IMG/VR virus record: IMGVR_UViG_3300027714_002764
Span: 62,001 to 126,000 of that record
From: a virus
DNA length: 64,000 nt
Reading direction: 5' to 3' (one strand)
In this document: positions 27,766-37,500 of the stretch, in pieces
How positions within the stretch are numbered: position 1 is the first letter of the stretch
Layout of the letters: each line of letters opens with the position of its first letter
Program-made: the position numbers and the translations under genes
Notes under the pieces: model-generated
Seen by the model: only the letters and a program-made list of their open reading frames with translations
Databases searched by the model: none
Told to the model about the DNA's origin: nothing

Positions 27766-29180
27766 TGAAACATAAGTTAGGAGTTTGTGTACCATACAGA
27801 AATAGAGAGCTACACCTTAATGAGTTTGTACCTAAAGTAGGAAAGTACTTAAAAGAACAGGGAATAGAGTTTCAGATGTACTTCTGTCATCAGGTAGATG
27901 ATAAACTTTTTAATAGAGGAGCTACTAAGAATATAGCTGCTAAGCATGCTATAGAAGACGGGTGTGATTATGTAGTTTTCCACGATATAGATATGATACC
28001 AGAAGAAGGAGCTGATTATTCTTACCCTACAGAAGGACCTAGACATATAGCTACTAAGATATCTCAAATGGGATATAAATTAAAGTACCATGAATATTTT
28101 GGAGGAGCAGTAATTTTTACAAAAGAACATTTAGAAGCTACTAACGGATATTCTAACGGATATTGGGACTGGGGTATGGAAGATGATGATTTGTTTTGGA
28201 GATGTCATCTAGAAGGTCTTACTAATGATACCTGGTTAGATGCAGACTTAAAGGGTAACTCATATCTTTCATTCACAGGAGAAAATAGTTACGCAAAAAT
28301 ACCTTATAAAAGAGAGCATAAAGGACTAACCTCTAAAGCTCATACAATTTCTGTACTTGTTAGAAGTTTTCAACAACCTGTTAAAAATAAAGTTTTTCTC
28401 ATAGGAGATAGTAAAGCTAACTATATAGAATACCCTATATTTAGACTGCCGGGGTATGACTATGGTATTTCGTTTAATAACTCTAAAGCTGTAACTTTAA
28501 CATATTGGAATTCTTTTAATAAACATAATTACATGTGGGTAAAAAGGTACGATAAACATTGGAGTTGGGTTACTGCAGTTATAGACGATGAAACTCGTAT
28601 GTCTCATTTTTACTTAAACGGTAGTGAAATCGATGCAAGAGCAGGACAGGGAAGTCATTCTCCTTTTAAATACGACGGTAAACTTAAAAGCTACGGATCA
28701 AATAATTTCTATTTAGGTACATCTCCTTCTCAACCTGAGGATAGTACGTACAAGTACTTTAAAGGAGATATAGCAAAAGTATTTGCCTGGAACCGAGCAC
28801 TAACCCCAGAAGAGGTACAAAACATACATAAAATAAAACCTGAAAATAATTTAATATTAGATTATGATTTCTCTGAAGGACTAAAAGACGTAGAAGTATT
28901 TAATGCTGAATTAAAAAAAGAGGATATAAAAGTACCTAACTCTATACTACCTTATAGAAAAGATGGTAAAATGAGATGTTTACCTCATGATGATGAAGGT
29001 ATAGTGGACGGTAAATTTAAAAAAGGAGATACATCAGCAGCTAATGAACGTAGGTATGTACTTGAAATGCAGCAAGGTAAAATAAATTATAAGGGCGACG
29101 GTATTAAACAGCTAAAATATGAATTCATAAACGAAGAAAAATTAACACCTTGGGCTAAGATGTTAAACATTAAATTTTAA
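27765..29180 (+). CDS. GT7-like galactosyltransferase with inserted LamG-like domain, second copy
   Basis: 471 residues; ATG overlaps the previous stop (TAATG). Same architecture as the preceding gene: VPYRNREL (9-16), FNRGATKNIAA (49-59), HDIDMIPE (73-80), EYFGGAVIF (110-118), WDWGMEDDD (134-142), then a LamG-like insert about 166-350 (SFTGENSYAKIP, ending FKGDIAKVFAWNRAL) and a C-terminal RKDGKMRCLPH to GIKQLKYEF. Protein identity to its neighbour is moderate, so this is an old duplication with diverged specificity. Glycan target is unknown. Confidence 0.8.
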   Translation: MKHKLGVCVPYRNRELHLNEFVPKVGKYLKEQGIEFQMYFCHQVDDKLFNRGATKNIAAKHAIEDGCDYVVFHDIDMIPEEGADYSYPTEGPRHIATKISQMGYKLKYHEYFGGAVIFTKEHLEATNGYSNGYWDWGMEDDDLFWRCHLEGLTNDTWLDADLKGNSYLSFTGENSYAKIPYKREHKGLTSKAHTISVLVRSFQQPVKNKVFLIGDSKANYIEYPIFRLPGYDYGISFNNSKAVTLTYWNSFNKHNYMWVKRYDKHWSWVTAVIDDETRMSHFYLNGSEIDARAGQGSHSPFKYDGKLKSYGSNNFYLGTSPSQPEDSTYKYFKGDIAKVFAWNRALTPEEVQNIHKIKPENNLILDYDFSEGLKDVEVFNAELKKEDIKVPNSILPYRKDGKMRCLPHDDEGIVDGKFKKGDTSAANERRYVLEMQQGKINYKGDGIKQLKYEFINEEKLTPWAKMLNIKF

Positions 29181-29196
29181 GAGGATATTTATTAAT

Positions 29197-30513
29197 ATGA
29201 AGAAAAGTTATTTTGGTTCTGAAACGTTTTGTGCAATGCCTTTCGTAAACCTAACAACCGCCGCTGATGGAGCTTATAGGTTCTGCTGTATACAGAGAGG
29301 CACTATTAAAGATAAGGATGATAAACAGGTTTTTTTAGATAAAAAATCACCAAAACAAGTATGGAATGAACAAACTTTTAGAGATGTTCGAGAGAAGTTA
29401 ATTAACGGCGAAGAACACGAAGGATGTTCTCATTGCTACTACCAGGAAAAAGTAGGAGAAAGATCATTTAGACAGAATATGACTGATGAATGGCTTGGCA
29501 AACTAGGAAGACCTCAGATGAGGAAATTAGTGCAGCAAGCTATAGAGAACAACTATAACTTATTTGATAATCCAGTTTACTTAGATTTGAAATTAGGTAC
29601 TCTATGTAATCTTAAATGTAGAATGTGTAACCCTTATAATTCTTCGCAGATAGAAAAAGAACAGTATGAACTCTGGGATAAGGATGAAGACTATCAAGAA
29701 GCTATTAAATTTGACTACAATAATAAAGCACCAGAAATAGCAAAAAGATCAGAATGGTTTGAAGCAGATTTATTTTGGTCAGATATTATTTCTTATATTC
29801 CTGATTTAAAAAAGGTTTACTTTACAGGTGGAGAACCAACTATGATAAAAGGTAATACTGAATTTTTAAAGTATGCTTTGGATCGTGATAGAAAAGATAT
29901 TCACTTATTTTTTAATACTAACTGTACTAATTTGAATAAAAAGTTCTTGAGTTATATATCTCAATTTGATAAAGTAGATATAAACGGTAGCTTAGACGGC
30001 CACGGAGCAATGAATGACTACATTAGATACCCTGCTAAATGGTCAGCAGTATCAGCTGTATTTGAAAAATATGCTAAACTACCTAATGTAAATTTAGGTG
30101 CTACACCTGTACTACAGACATATAATATTTTTAATATTGGAGAGGTAGTTAAATATGTTGAAGAAGTTAAATATAAATACCATAGAGAAGTATTTATTGA
30201 TGTACTTTTAAATACTCACCCTACTATTCTAGATGTACAAATACTTCCTTATGAAATAAGAAAGCAAGCTAGAGATAAGTTATGGAATATATGGGACAAA
30301 ATAGATCAAACTCACATGCACGGGTCTACTAAAGCAGGTATACAGACAGCACTAAATATTCTCGGAAAGCAAGGAGATCATAATAAAGAAAAAATTAATA
30401 TGTTTTTAAAATATACTAAGTCACTAGATAACCACAGGAAACAGAAATTTTCGGATGCATGTCCTGAATTGTCATCATACTTAGAAAAAAATTACGTAAA
30501 AAGCGTCCTGTAA
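29197..30513 (+). CDS. Radical-SAM protein with N-terminal SPASM/twitch-like cysteines
   Basis: 438 residues. CxxxCxxC at Cys137, Cys141, Cys144 binds the SAM-linked [4Fe-4S] cluster; GGEP at 211-214 is the SAM amino-group motif. Before the core lie Cys12, Cys30-31 and a CSHC pair (77, 80), arranged like an auxiliary-cluster (twitch) region placed at the N-terminus. The family modifies peptides or small molecules by radical chemistry in many systems; phage members are uncharacterised. The next gene is a paralogue. Starts 16 bases after the glycosyltransferase gene. Product unknown. Confidence 0.82.
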   Translation: MKKSYFGSETFCAMPFVNLTTAADGAYRFCCIQRGTIKDKDDKQVFLDKKSPKQVWNEQTFRDVREKLINGEEHEGCSHCYYQEKVGERSFRQNMTDEWLGKLGRPQMRKLVQQAIENNYNLFDNPVYLDLKLGTLCNLKCRMCNPYNSSQIEKEQYELWDKDEDYQEAIKFDYNNKAPEIAKRSEWFEADLFWSDIISYIPDLKKVYFTGGEPTMIKGNTEFLKYALDRDRKDIHLFFNTNCTNLNKKFLSYISQFDKVDINGSLDGHGAMNDYIRYPAKWSAVSAVFEKYAKLPNVNLGATPVLQTYNIFNIGEVVKYVEEVKYKYHREVFIDVLLNTHPTILDVQILPYEIRKQARDKLWNIWDKIDQTHMHGSTKAGIQTALNILGKQGDHNKEKINMFLKYTKSLDNHRKQKFSDACPELSSYLEKNYVKSVL

Positions 30514-31820
30514 TGAAAAACCAAACATTTTGTATACTCCCCTGGGTTCATTTAGCTACCTATACCGATGGTACTGGTCTGCTATGCTGTATTGCTAAAC
30601 CCGGTGGAGAGAAAACAAACCTTAATACACAGACAGTAGATGAAGTTAGAAACTCAGACTACTTTAAAGACGCACGATTAGCTCTACAGGAAGGAAAGCA
30701 ATTCCACGCATGTACTGCATGCTATAAAGAAGAAGCAGCAGGACTTAGAAGTCATAGATTACATGAAAATAGGTTTTGGCGAGACACACTTGGCCAGGAG
30801 CACATAGATTCTTTAATAGAGGATACAAAAGAAGACGGCAGTATAGATAACGATGTATATACAGTTGATTTTAGATTAGGAAATACATGTAACCTAGCGT
30901 GTGTAATGTGTAGACCTCAAGATAGTAGTAAATGGTATAAAGAAGCACAAATATTATCGGGTACACTTAAAACCGGAGCTAAATACGAATGGCAATCGAA
31001 AGAAAAAGTAGATAGAGATTCTTTTGAATGGTATAAAAATCCAAAGTTTTTAGAAAGTTTCTACGAAGCAAGTGGGGAAATGAGACAGATGATTTTTGCT
31101 GGAGGTGAACCCCTACTTATAAAAGAACATAAAGCTATTATAAAAGAGTTAGTAAAGAGAGGAACAGCTAAAAATATTAAAGTAAATTACCATACTAACG
31201 GAACTATTTACGATACTGAATTATTAGAGCTATGGAAACATTTTAAAAGGGTAGACTTATTTCTATCTTTTGACGGTATTGATAGAATTAACAAATATGT
31301 TAGGTACCCATCATTACATGATACCGTAGTGGGCAACTTAAAGAAGTATAATGATAATGCACCACCTAATATACACTTTAAAGTATTATACACAGTCCAA
31401 GCTTTAAATATATACTATATACCAGAGTTTGTTAAGTGGCTTTTAGATATGGATTTACCGAGGATCGCAGATTACAAAAGTAAAGATAATATAGCTGATA
31501 TTATACATACAGGTATACTACATTACCCTCAATACTTATCTCCAAAAATATTTCCTCCTAGAGTAAAAAGACAAATTACTAGGAAATTAGAAAATTTTAT
31601 CTTAGATTATGGAGATAGGATTAATTTAGATAGTATAAAAGGACTTTGTGCTTTAATGAATGAGGAAGACCATTCTCACTTATTAAATCAATTTAATGAC
31701 TACTTGGAAAATATAGATAAATTAAGAAATTTAAATAGAAAAGAAGCATTTAAAGAATTAGATGATATGGGAATATTTAAAGATGCAAGAAGAGAAGTTG
31801 ATCACGGCCCACAGTCTTAA
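30513..31820 (+). CDS. Radical-SAM protein, paralogue of preceding gene
   Basis: 435 residues; TAATG overlap with the previous gene. Cys126, Cys130, Cys133 form CxxxCxxC, GGEP at 197-200. N-terminal auxiliary cysteines are Cys7, Cys25-26, and CTAC (67, 70), in the same spacing as in the 29197 protein. The two proteins keep the same length and order of motifs, indicating tandem duplication. The partial gene at the window end (63650) has the same N-terminal pattern. Probably modifies a peptide, protein or sugar; substrate not deducible. Confidence 0.82.
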   Translation: MKNQTFCILPWVHLATYTDGTGLLCCIAKPGGEKTNLNTQTVDEVRNSDYFKDARLALQEGKQFHACTACYKEEAAGLRSHRLHENRFWRDTLGQEHIDSLIEDTKEDGSIDNDVYTVDFRLGNTCNLACVMCRPQDSSKWYKEAQILSGTLKTGAKYEWQSKEKVDRDSFEWYKNPKFLESFYEASGEMRQMIFAGGEPLLIKEHKAIIKELVKRGTAKNIKVNYHTNGTIYDTELLELWKHFKRVDLFLSFDGIDRINKYVRYPSLHDTVVGNLKKYNDNAPPNIHFKVLYTVQALNIYYIPEFVKWLLDMDLPRIADYKSKDNIADIIHTGILHYPQYLSPKIFPPRVKRQITRKLENFILDYGDRINLDSIKGLCALMNEEDHSHLLNQFNDYLENIDKLRNLNRKEAFKELDDMGIFKDARREVDHGPQS

Positions 31821-31830
31821 TATATAATAT

Positions 31831-32820
31831 ATGAAAAGCACAGAATCAGCATTACAGCCCCTTAAGAAGATTGTTAATTTAGAACCTAGCACCCTCCAGG
31901 TCACTTGGGTGATGAATAATATATGTAGTAATGCATGTACCTACTGCCTTCCATCACTTTATGCAGGGACTAACCATAACTACGATTGGCTAAATGCTAA
32001 AGAGTTTATTCGGACGGTAATAAACAGGTATAAATCTTCACATTGGAGTGTTTCCGGAGGAGAACCAACCATGTCTCCTTTCTTTCCAGAATTTATTCGA
32101 ATGATTAAAGACTCAGGAAACACCGTGGGTATAACCACTAACGGAGTAAAACCCGTTAAGTATATGGAAAAAATAGCACATGACTTAAATTATATTGCTT
32201 ACTCTTACCATCCGGAGTATACTAACGATCAAGAATTTATAGAAAAAGTATTAACTACAAACCCTATAAGTACTTCACCCGTTAGAGTTATGATGCATGC
32301 AGACCCTAAACTGTGGGATAAATCAAAAGCTCTTATTAAAAGATTATCAAAAAACCCTACAATTTCTTATGAAAGTGTAAAAGTTACTCCATATAAAGGG
32401 GTAGCTAAATATGCTTTTGATTACTCACCGGAGCAGTTAGAATGGTTTGGAGATATTAAAAGCAGTCAGTTTGGAAGAATGGAAACTCAGGTAGATTCTA
32501 GTCCAGCGATGAAAGCTCTTTTAATTGATGAAAATGATACAGCTTATGATACTGATAATATTAGTCCTGTTGAATGGATAAATCAAGGACTTACAAACTT
32601 TAATGGCTGGAAATGTAATATAGGTCTAGAAAGTCTTTTTATAGGTACTACTGGTCATATAGAACGAGGAAACTGTATAGTAGGTGGCATCATAGGTCAT
32701 TTAGATAACCCTCAAGAGGTCCAATGGCCAACTAAAGCTGTCACCTGTAATGTAGACATATGCCATTGTGCTACAGATATGTTTATTTCAAAATCAAAAC
32801 TTCATTCAGAACTTAAATAA
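31831..32820 (+). CDS. Radical-SAM protein with C-terminal cysteine cluster
   Basis: 329 residues. WVMNNICSNACTYC gives CxxxCxxC at Cys32, Cys36, Cys39, and SGGEPT (75-80) is the GGEP motif. A C-terminal region (about 265-320) has Cys in KCNIG, GNCIVGG, VTCNVDICHC, resembling a SPASM-type auxiliary cluster. This differs from its neighbours, which carry such cysteines at the N-terminus. The gene could form a multi-step radical pathway with them. Not QueE-like in motif spacing and size. Function unknown. Confidence 0.78.
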   Translation: MKSTESALQPLKKIVNLEPSTLQVTWVMNNICSNACTYCLPSLYAGTNHNYDWLNAKEFIRTVINRYKSSHWSVSGGEPTMSPFFPEFIRMIKDSGNTVGITTNGVKPVKYMEKIAHDLNYIAYSYHPEYTNDQEFIEKVLTTNPISTSPVRVMMHADPKLWDKSKALIKRLSKNPTISYESVKVTPYKGVAKYAFDYSPEQLEWFGDIKSSQFGRMETQVDSSPAMKALLIDENDTAYDTDNISPVEWINQGLTNFNGWKCNIGLESLFIGTTGHIERGNCIVGGIIGHLDNPQEVQWPTKAVTCNVDICHCATDMFISKSKLHSELK

Positions 32821-32831
32821 AATTAAAAGTT

Positions 32832-33863
32832 ATGCCAAATAGGATTATAAAAATAAAATTTAAAACCGAAGATAATTCTCCATTAATATTATCATACTAC
32901 CTATTCCCAAATAACCCTATTGTGGATAGATGGTTTAAAATGACTCAAGAATCATTAGAGGAAGATTTAGAAATAAAAACTAGAATTACCAATAACGATT
33001 TTGATAATATAGGTAAACTAATGGAAAAAATTAATGAAATACTAGTATTCATTAATAAGAACTACACAACTCTAAATTCAGAATACGATAGTAAATTACC
33101 TATATTTACAAACGTAGAAGAACTGGATAATACGGTTTTAAACTTTTTACATGAAGAGTTTGAGGTATACGGAGATAGGATAGAGGAACTACAAGAAAAA
33201 GGCAAAGATGAAGTTAGTGGAGTCTACTACTACTGGAGTATGGAACTACACGAAGCTTTTCTTAATTTAAATGAGTTTATTCATATGATTGAAACAGCTA
33301 TTCATAGTGATGAACATAAATTTCCTAACTTTAGTTGCATATATGATTTTTTACCAGTAGGTAAGTTTGAACCAGTTACCCTACTAGATAAGTTATTTTT
33401 AGGTGATAGTTTCGAATGGGGAGGACTCTATACAGGTTACAACACATTAGGTAAAGACTACTTATCAGTAGCACCTGAAAACGACTGGGATGTTATTGAT
33501 CGAGATGAAATAAGAATTCAAGAAAGATTCGCTCCAGAGACTTGGTTAAACTTTGGCCCAGATATGTCGGACTCTATAAGAGAGAGTTTTTATACATGGT
33601 ACCTCACATTAAAACCATCAGTACAGGATAAAGTACCAATTGAAGACTATTATAAATTATCTTTAGGTAGATATAAGTTAGGCCGTATTATATTAGATAA
33701 TACCTTTACCGATTATGAACCAGATATTAAAAAATGGCATTTACCTGTAGGCCCCTCTTACCCGGCTTTAGATGATAGTGAAAATATTAAAACAAAATGG
33801 AACAAAGAGGTTTGGACTAAAGTAACCGGTATTAAACAAATTAACTTATATGATCCGAAGTAA
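32832..33863 (+). CDS. Unrecognised protein linked to dioxygenase and radical-SAM genes
   Basis: 343 residues. No catalytic motif recognised. Helical, charged first half (about 35-165, with ELHEAFLNLNEFIHMIE), then a mixed half with LYTGYNTLGKDYL and FGPDMSDSIRESFYTWYL. It overlaps the 2-oxoglutarate dioxygenase gene by 14 bases, so the two are probably translated together and may act together. It is cytosolic by appearance (no signal or membrane segment). Confidence 0.7.
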   Translation: MPNRIIKIKFKTEDNSPLILSYYLFPNNPIVDRWFKMTQESLEEDLEIKTRITNNDFDNIGKLMEKINEILVFINKNYTTLNSEYDSKLPIFTNVEELDNTVLNFLHEEFEVYGDRIEELQEKGKDEVSGVYYYWSMELHEAFLNLNEFIHMIETAIHSDEHKFPNFSCIYDFLPVGKFEPVTLLDKLFLGDSFEWGGLYTGYNTLGKDYLSVAPENDWDVIDRDEIRIQERFAPETWLNFGPDMSDSIRESFYTWYLTLKPSVQDKVPIEDYYKLSLGRYKLGRIILDNTFTDYEPDIKKWHLPVGPSYPALDDSENIKTKWNKEVWTKVTGIKQINLYDPK

Positions 33864-34527
33864 ATTCTACACTGAAAACCATACAAAAATATGGAGACCT
33901 GAACATATACCTAATAATGTATGGGAATCAGACTGGCCCTATGCTTTTTTAGATTTCAAAGATGACTTTGATGTTTTAGAAAAGGAAGCAATAGAGCTAC
34001 CTAGTAAATTCTGGACAAGCCATAGAGCAAAAGATTCAAAAGGTTCTTACTCACATCAAGGTTGGGAATCTTGTACACTACACGGTATATCTTATGATAA
34101 AACTGAGAACTATGATAGATATGGATTTAAAAGTATAGAGGAGGCAAATTATACTTGGACAGATGTCTGTAAATATGTACCAAAAATAACACAGTTTATT
34201 AAAAACTTAAATTTTATAACATACGAAAGAGTAAGGTTAATGAAATTAGCACCAGGAGGATACATTATGCCACATAAAGACGGTAAAACTAGAATATTCG
34301 GCCCTTTTAATATTGCTTTAAACAATCCTGAAGGATGTGAGTTTGTATTTGAAGACTATGGAGTTGTACCTTTTAAAAAAGGAAGAGGTGTATTCCCCGA
34401 TATAGGTAACATACACGCAGTATATAATAATACAGACCAAGAAAGAATACACTTAATACTCCATGGGGAGGTTAATCCTAATATTATGGCAGAAGCTGTA
34501 AATACAACATTCAATGGACTATATTAA
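33850..34527 (+). CDS. Aspartyl/asparaginyl beta-hydroxylase-like Fe(II)/2-oxoglutarate dioxygenase
   Basis: 225 residues. The core shows GGYIMPHKDGKTR (His142, Asp144 iron ligands), FNIALNNPEGCEF, and IGNIHAVYNNTDQERIHL (His189 third ligand, Arg199 likely 2-oxoglutarate binding). This is the pattern of AspH-type hydroxylases, which hydroxylate Asp or Asn side chains. Substrate here is unknown; in this island a fibre or host-surface protein is one candidate, with later glycosylation as possible use, but that is inference. Overlaps genes on both sides by 14 bases. Confidence 0.8.
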   Translation: MIRSKFYTENHTKIWRPEHIPNNVWESDWPYAFLDFKDDFDVLEKEAIELPSKFWTSHRAKDSKGSYSHQGWESCTLHGISYDKTENYDRYGFKSIEEANYTWTDVCKYVPKITQFIKNLNFITYERVRLMKLAPGGYIMPHKDGKTRIFGPFNIALNNPEGCEFVFEDYGVVPFKKGRGVFPDIGNIHAVYNNTDQERIHLILHGEVNPNIMAEAVNTTFNGLY

Positions 34528-37500
34528 AGATACATTTGAAAACACAAACAAGATAGGAATTTGTATCTTCCCTGCAGATACATTAACTAATTTTGATCTA
34601 GCTGATAAAATGGTTGATTTTACTAAGTTCTATATCCAAAGACTGAATACAATTTGTAGTACTCCCTTTAAAATTGAAATTCACCAAAGCATTGATATAG
34701 GACTCCAGAGACTACATGAAAAGTATGACCATATCTTATTTATAGCAGCAGGAGCAAGAATTTTTGATAGTACTATAATATTTGATATAAATAATGAAAT
34801 AAACAATAATCCAAATTATATGGTTGCAGGCCATATCTTAGAGTGGAAAGAGCATTGGTATGAAATACACCATCAATTTGTGTTAGTTAATACAGAGAAT
34901 TGGTCTAAAAGTAATAAACCTCTTTACGGAGGATGGGGTATGAACAGCAGTATACTTCCTGTTATACAAAGAAGTGTAGAGAATTTTCATGACGACTACA
35001 CTCCTCTGTGGATCAAGGGAACAGGTAAAGAAGAAAAACAGTCCCATTCCAAACAGGGATGGAATATCCTGAGTGAGAGTATAAAAAATAACTTTGACGT
35101 ACTGAATTGGTCCCAAAAAATAAGAAATAAAAGAACGTACTACTACCCTGAAAGCAATTCAGATAAATTTTTAGAATGCTTAAATAATAAGACTACAGAT
35201 CCTTCACTTAATATCAACCAGAGAAAACTTCTTGCTCTAGGGTCTAATGTTAAAGATCAAATCTGGTTAACAAACTCAGAGAATATGGTACTATCTGATA
35301 AACATCCAGATAGGACTTACAATACCATTGTACTTCCAGCAGCAGGATTAAAATTTTTAGAACCATTTAAAAGTAACCTCTTAAGGGAAAACGGAAAATT
35401 AATTATCTACGATTTTAACAGTAAAAGTTTAGAATGGATTAAATTAATAAAGAATTCTACTGAAACAGATATAGAGGAACTAATTAGAACTTTTGAACAT
35501 AGGTCTCAATTTCAAATATCAGGTAAGAAAGTATTCGCATACTTACCAGAAGAAACATTCACTGAGGATTTCCATAATAACATTAACGAAAGTTATAAAC
35601 ATTTTGGAGGTATAGAGAAGACAGTAGAGTACCTTAAAGCCTTTAGGGCAGCAAATGTTGAATTTACTACGATCGACCTAATTAACGACCCGACAGAATT
35701 AACTAGTAAGATTGAAAGTAAAAATGCATTTATTAATATTTCTAATATTTATGCTACAGATTTTACTAATACCTTTGTAACAAGAAAAAAATTAAAAGAA
35801 AGTTTCTATATACTACAAAGACATCTACCACATGATACAATATTAACAGGGTTTACTCCCGAATCTGAATATCTAGATGAACCAGTCTTTGATGAAAACG
35901 AACTAAAAAGAACAAATGCTTTAGAAAATTTATCTGGAGACAGGGATCAACTTATAGTTAAACACATAATGAAGGTTGATAAAGAGAAAAAAGATTCTCT
36001 AGGGCATGCATCAGCTCATATTGGACGTCCCGGTAATGTAAAGTACCACGATTTTGAAGAACCTGTAGCTCTCAGAGATTTTACTCCAAGCAACGGTAAA
36101 GAAAGGTTAGTCTTTACAATCTGCCCATCCTGGGGAGTAATTTTTCCTCCATATGGACTCTCTAAAATTGTAGGAGCTGCAAGAAAAGGAGGGTATGCAT
36201 GTAAGGTATATGACTTAAATGTACAGTTATATCATAACTTACTCAAAAGAACAGGTCAAGACTACTGGGCTTCAGAGAAGTTTTTCTTTTGGGAAGACAA
36301 ATGGTTTTTTAATGAATACCTATTAAAAGAAATTGAGGAGTACCTACACGCAGCAGCAGTTAAAATGCTTTCTGATAAACCTACTATGATAGGCCTTAGT
36401 CTATATACTACTAATGCCAATGCTAGTTTAGTACTAATAGAAAAATTAAAAGAATTAGACCCAGACGTCATTATTATAGCAGGAGGACCCGCAGTAGCCA
36501 CAGAAGAGAACATGATGAAAACTCAATTTGCTAAGTACGTTAGTTACTTCTTTAAAGGAGAATCAGAAGAAAGTTTCTTAGAATTTTTAGATAATGAAGT
36601 ATTTAAAGAGACCCTTCCACTAATGGGTAAAACTATAGGTAGCACAGATAGTAGACTAAGCCTTGATGATCAAGCTTATGCTGATTTTCAAGATTATGAC
36701 CTTACTTCATACCTACATCAAGACGGTATTAGCATAGAAACCTCAAGAGGATGCGTTGCTCAATGTAGCTTCTGCGCAGAGACTTATTTCTGGAAATTTA
36801 GATCAATGGCACCAGAACGTACAGTTGAAGAAATGAAACACCACGTAGAGAACTACGGTGTTAAACGTTTTTGGTTCGTCGACAGTCTTGTTAATGGAAA
36901 TATTAAAAGTTTTAGACAGTTAGTCGATCTTATTATAGCTAATAATTTAAATATAGGGTGGAATAGCTATAGCAGATGTGACGGTAGAATGGATAAAGAG
37001 TTTTTAGATACGGTAGCAAAATCTGGATGTACAGCACTTAGCTACGGAGTAGAATCAGGCAGCCAGAAGGTCTTAAACGATATGCGTAAGAAAATACAAA
37101 TATGGGAAATAGAAAATAACCTTAGGGATACTTACAATACCGGCACTATATTTACACATGTAAACTGGTTAATTGGTTTCCCAACAGAGGAGTACATTGA
37201 CTACTACCATAGTAATATACTAATATATAATACAAGAAACAGTATACATGAACTATCACCTGGTATGGGATGTGGCCCAAGTGCTTTAAGTGACTTACAG
37301 GAAAGGTTTGCAATTTACGATATAGCTTGGAAAGAGAAAGTATGGGATAATCAATTTTTAGGGGATTGGTATACCACAGGTTACCGTAATACTAAGATGA
37401 CAAGATTTATAAGAGTTAAAATGTTTCATATCTGGATGGAAATCCTCAATGCATTTACTGAAAGCAAAGTAAGTAATTCTCAAAGGCATGGTGATATCCA

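Noticed and set aside
31831-32820. QueE (partner of QueC) identity for this radical-SAM gene
   Set aside because: Size 329 and C-terminal cysteine cluster do not fit QueE; distance from the queC-like gene is large.
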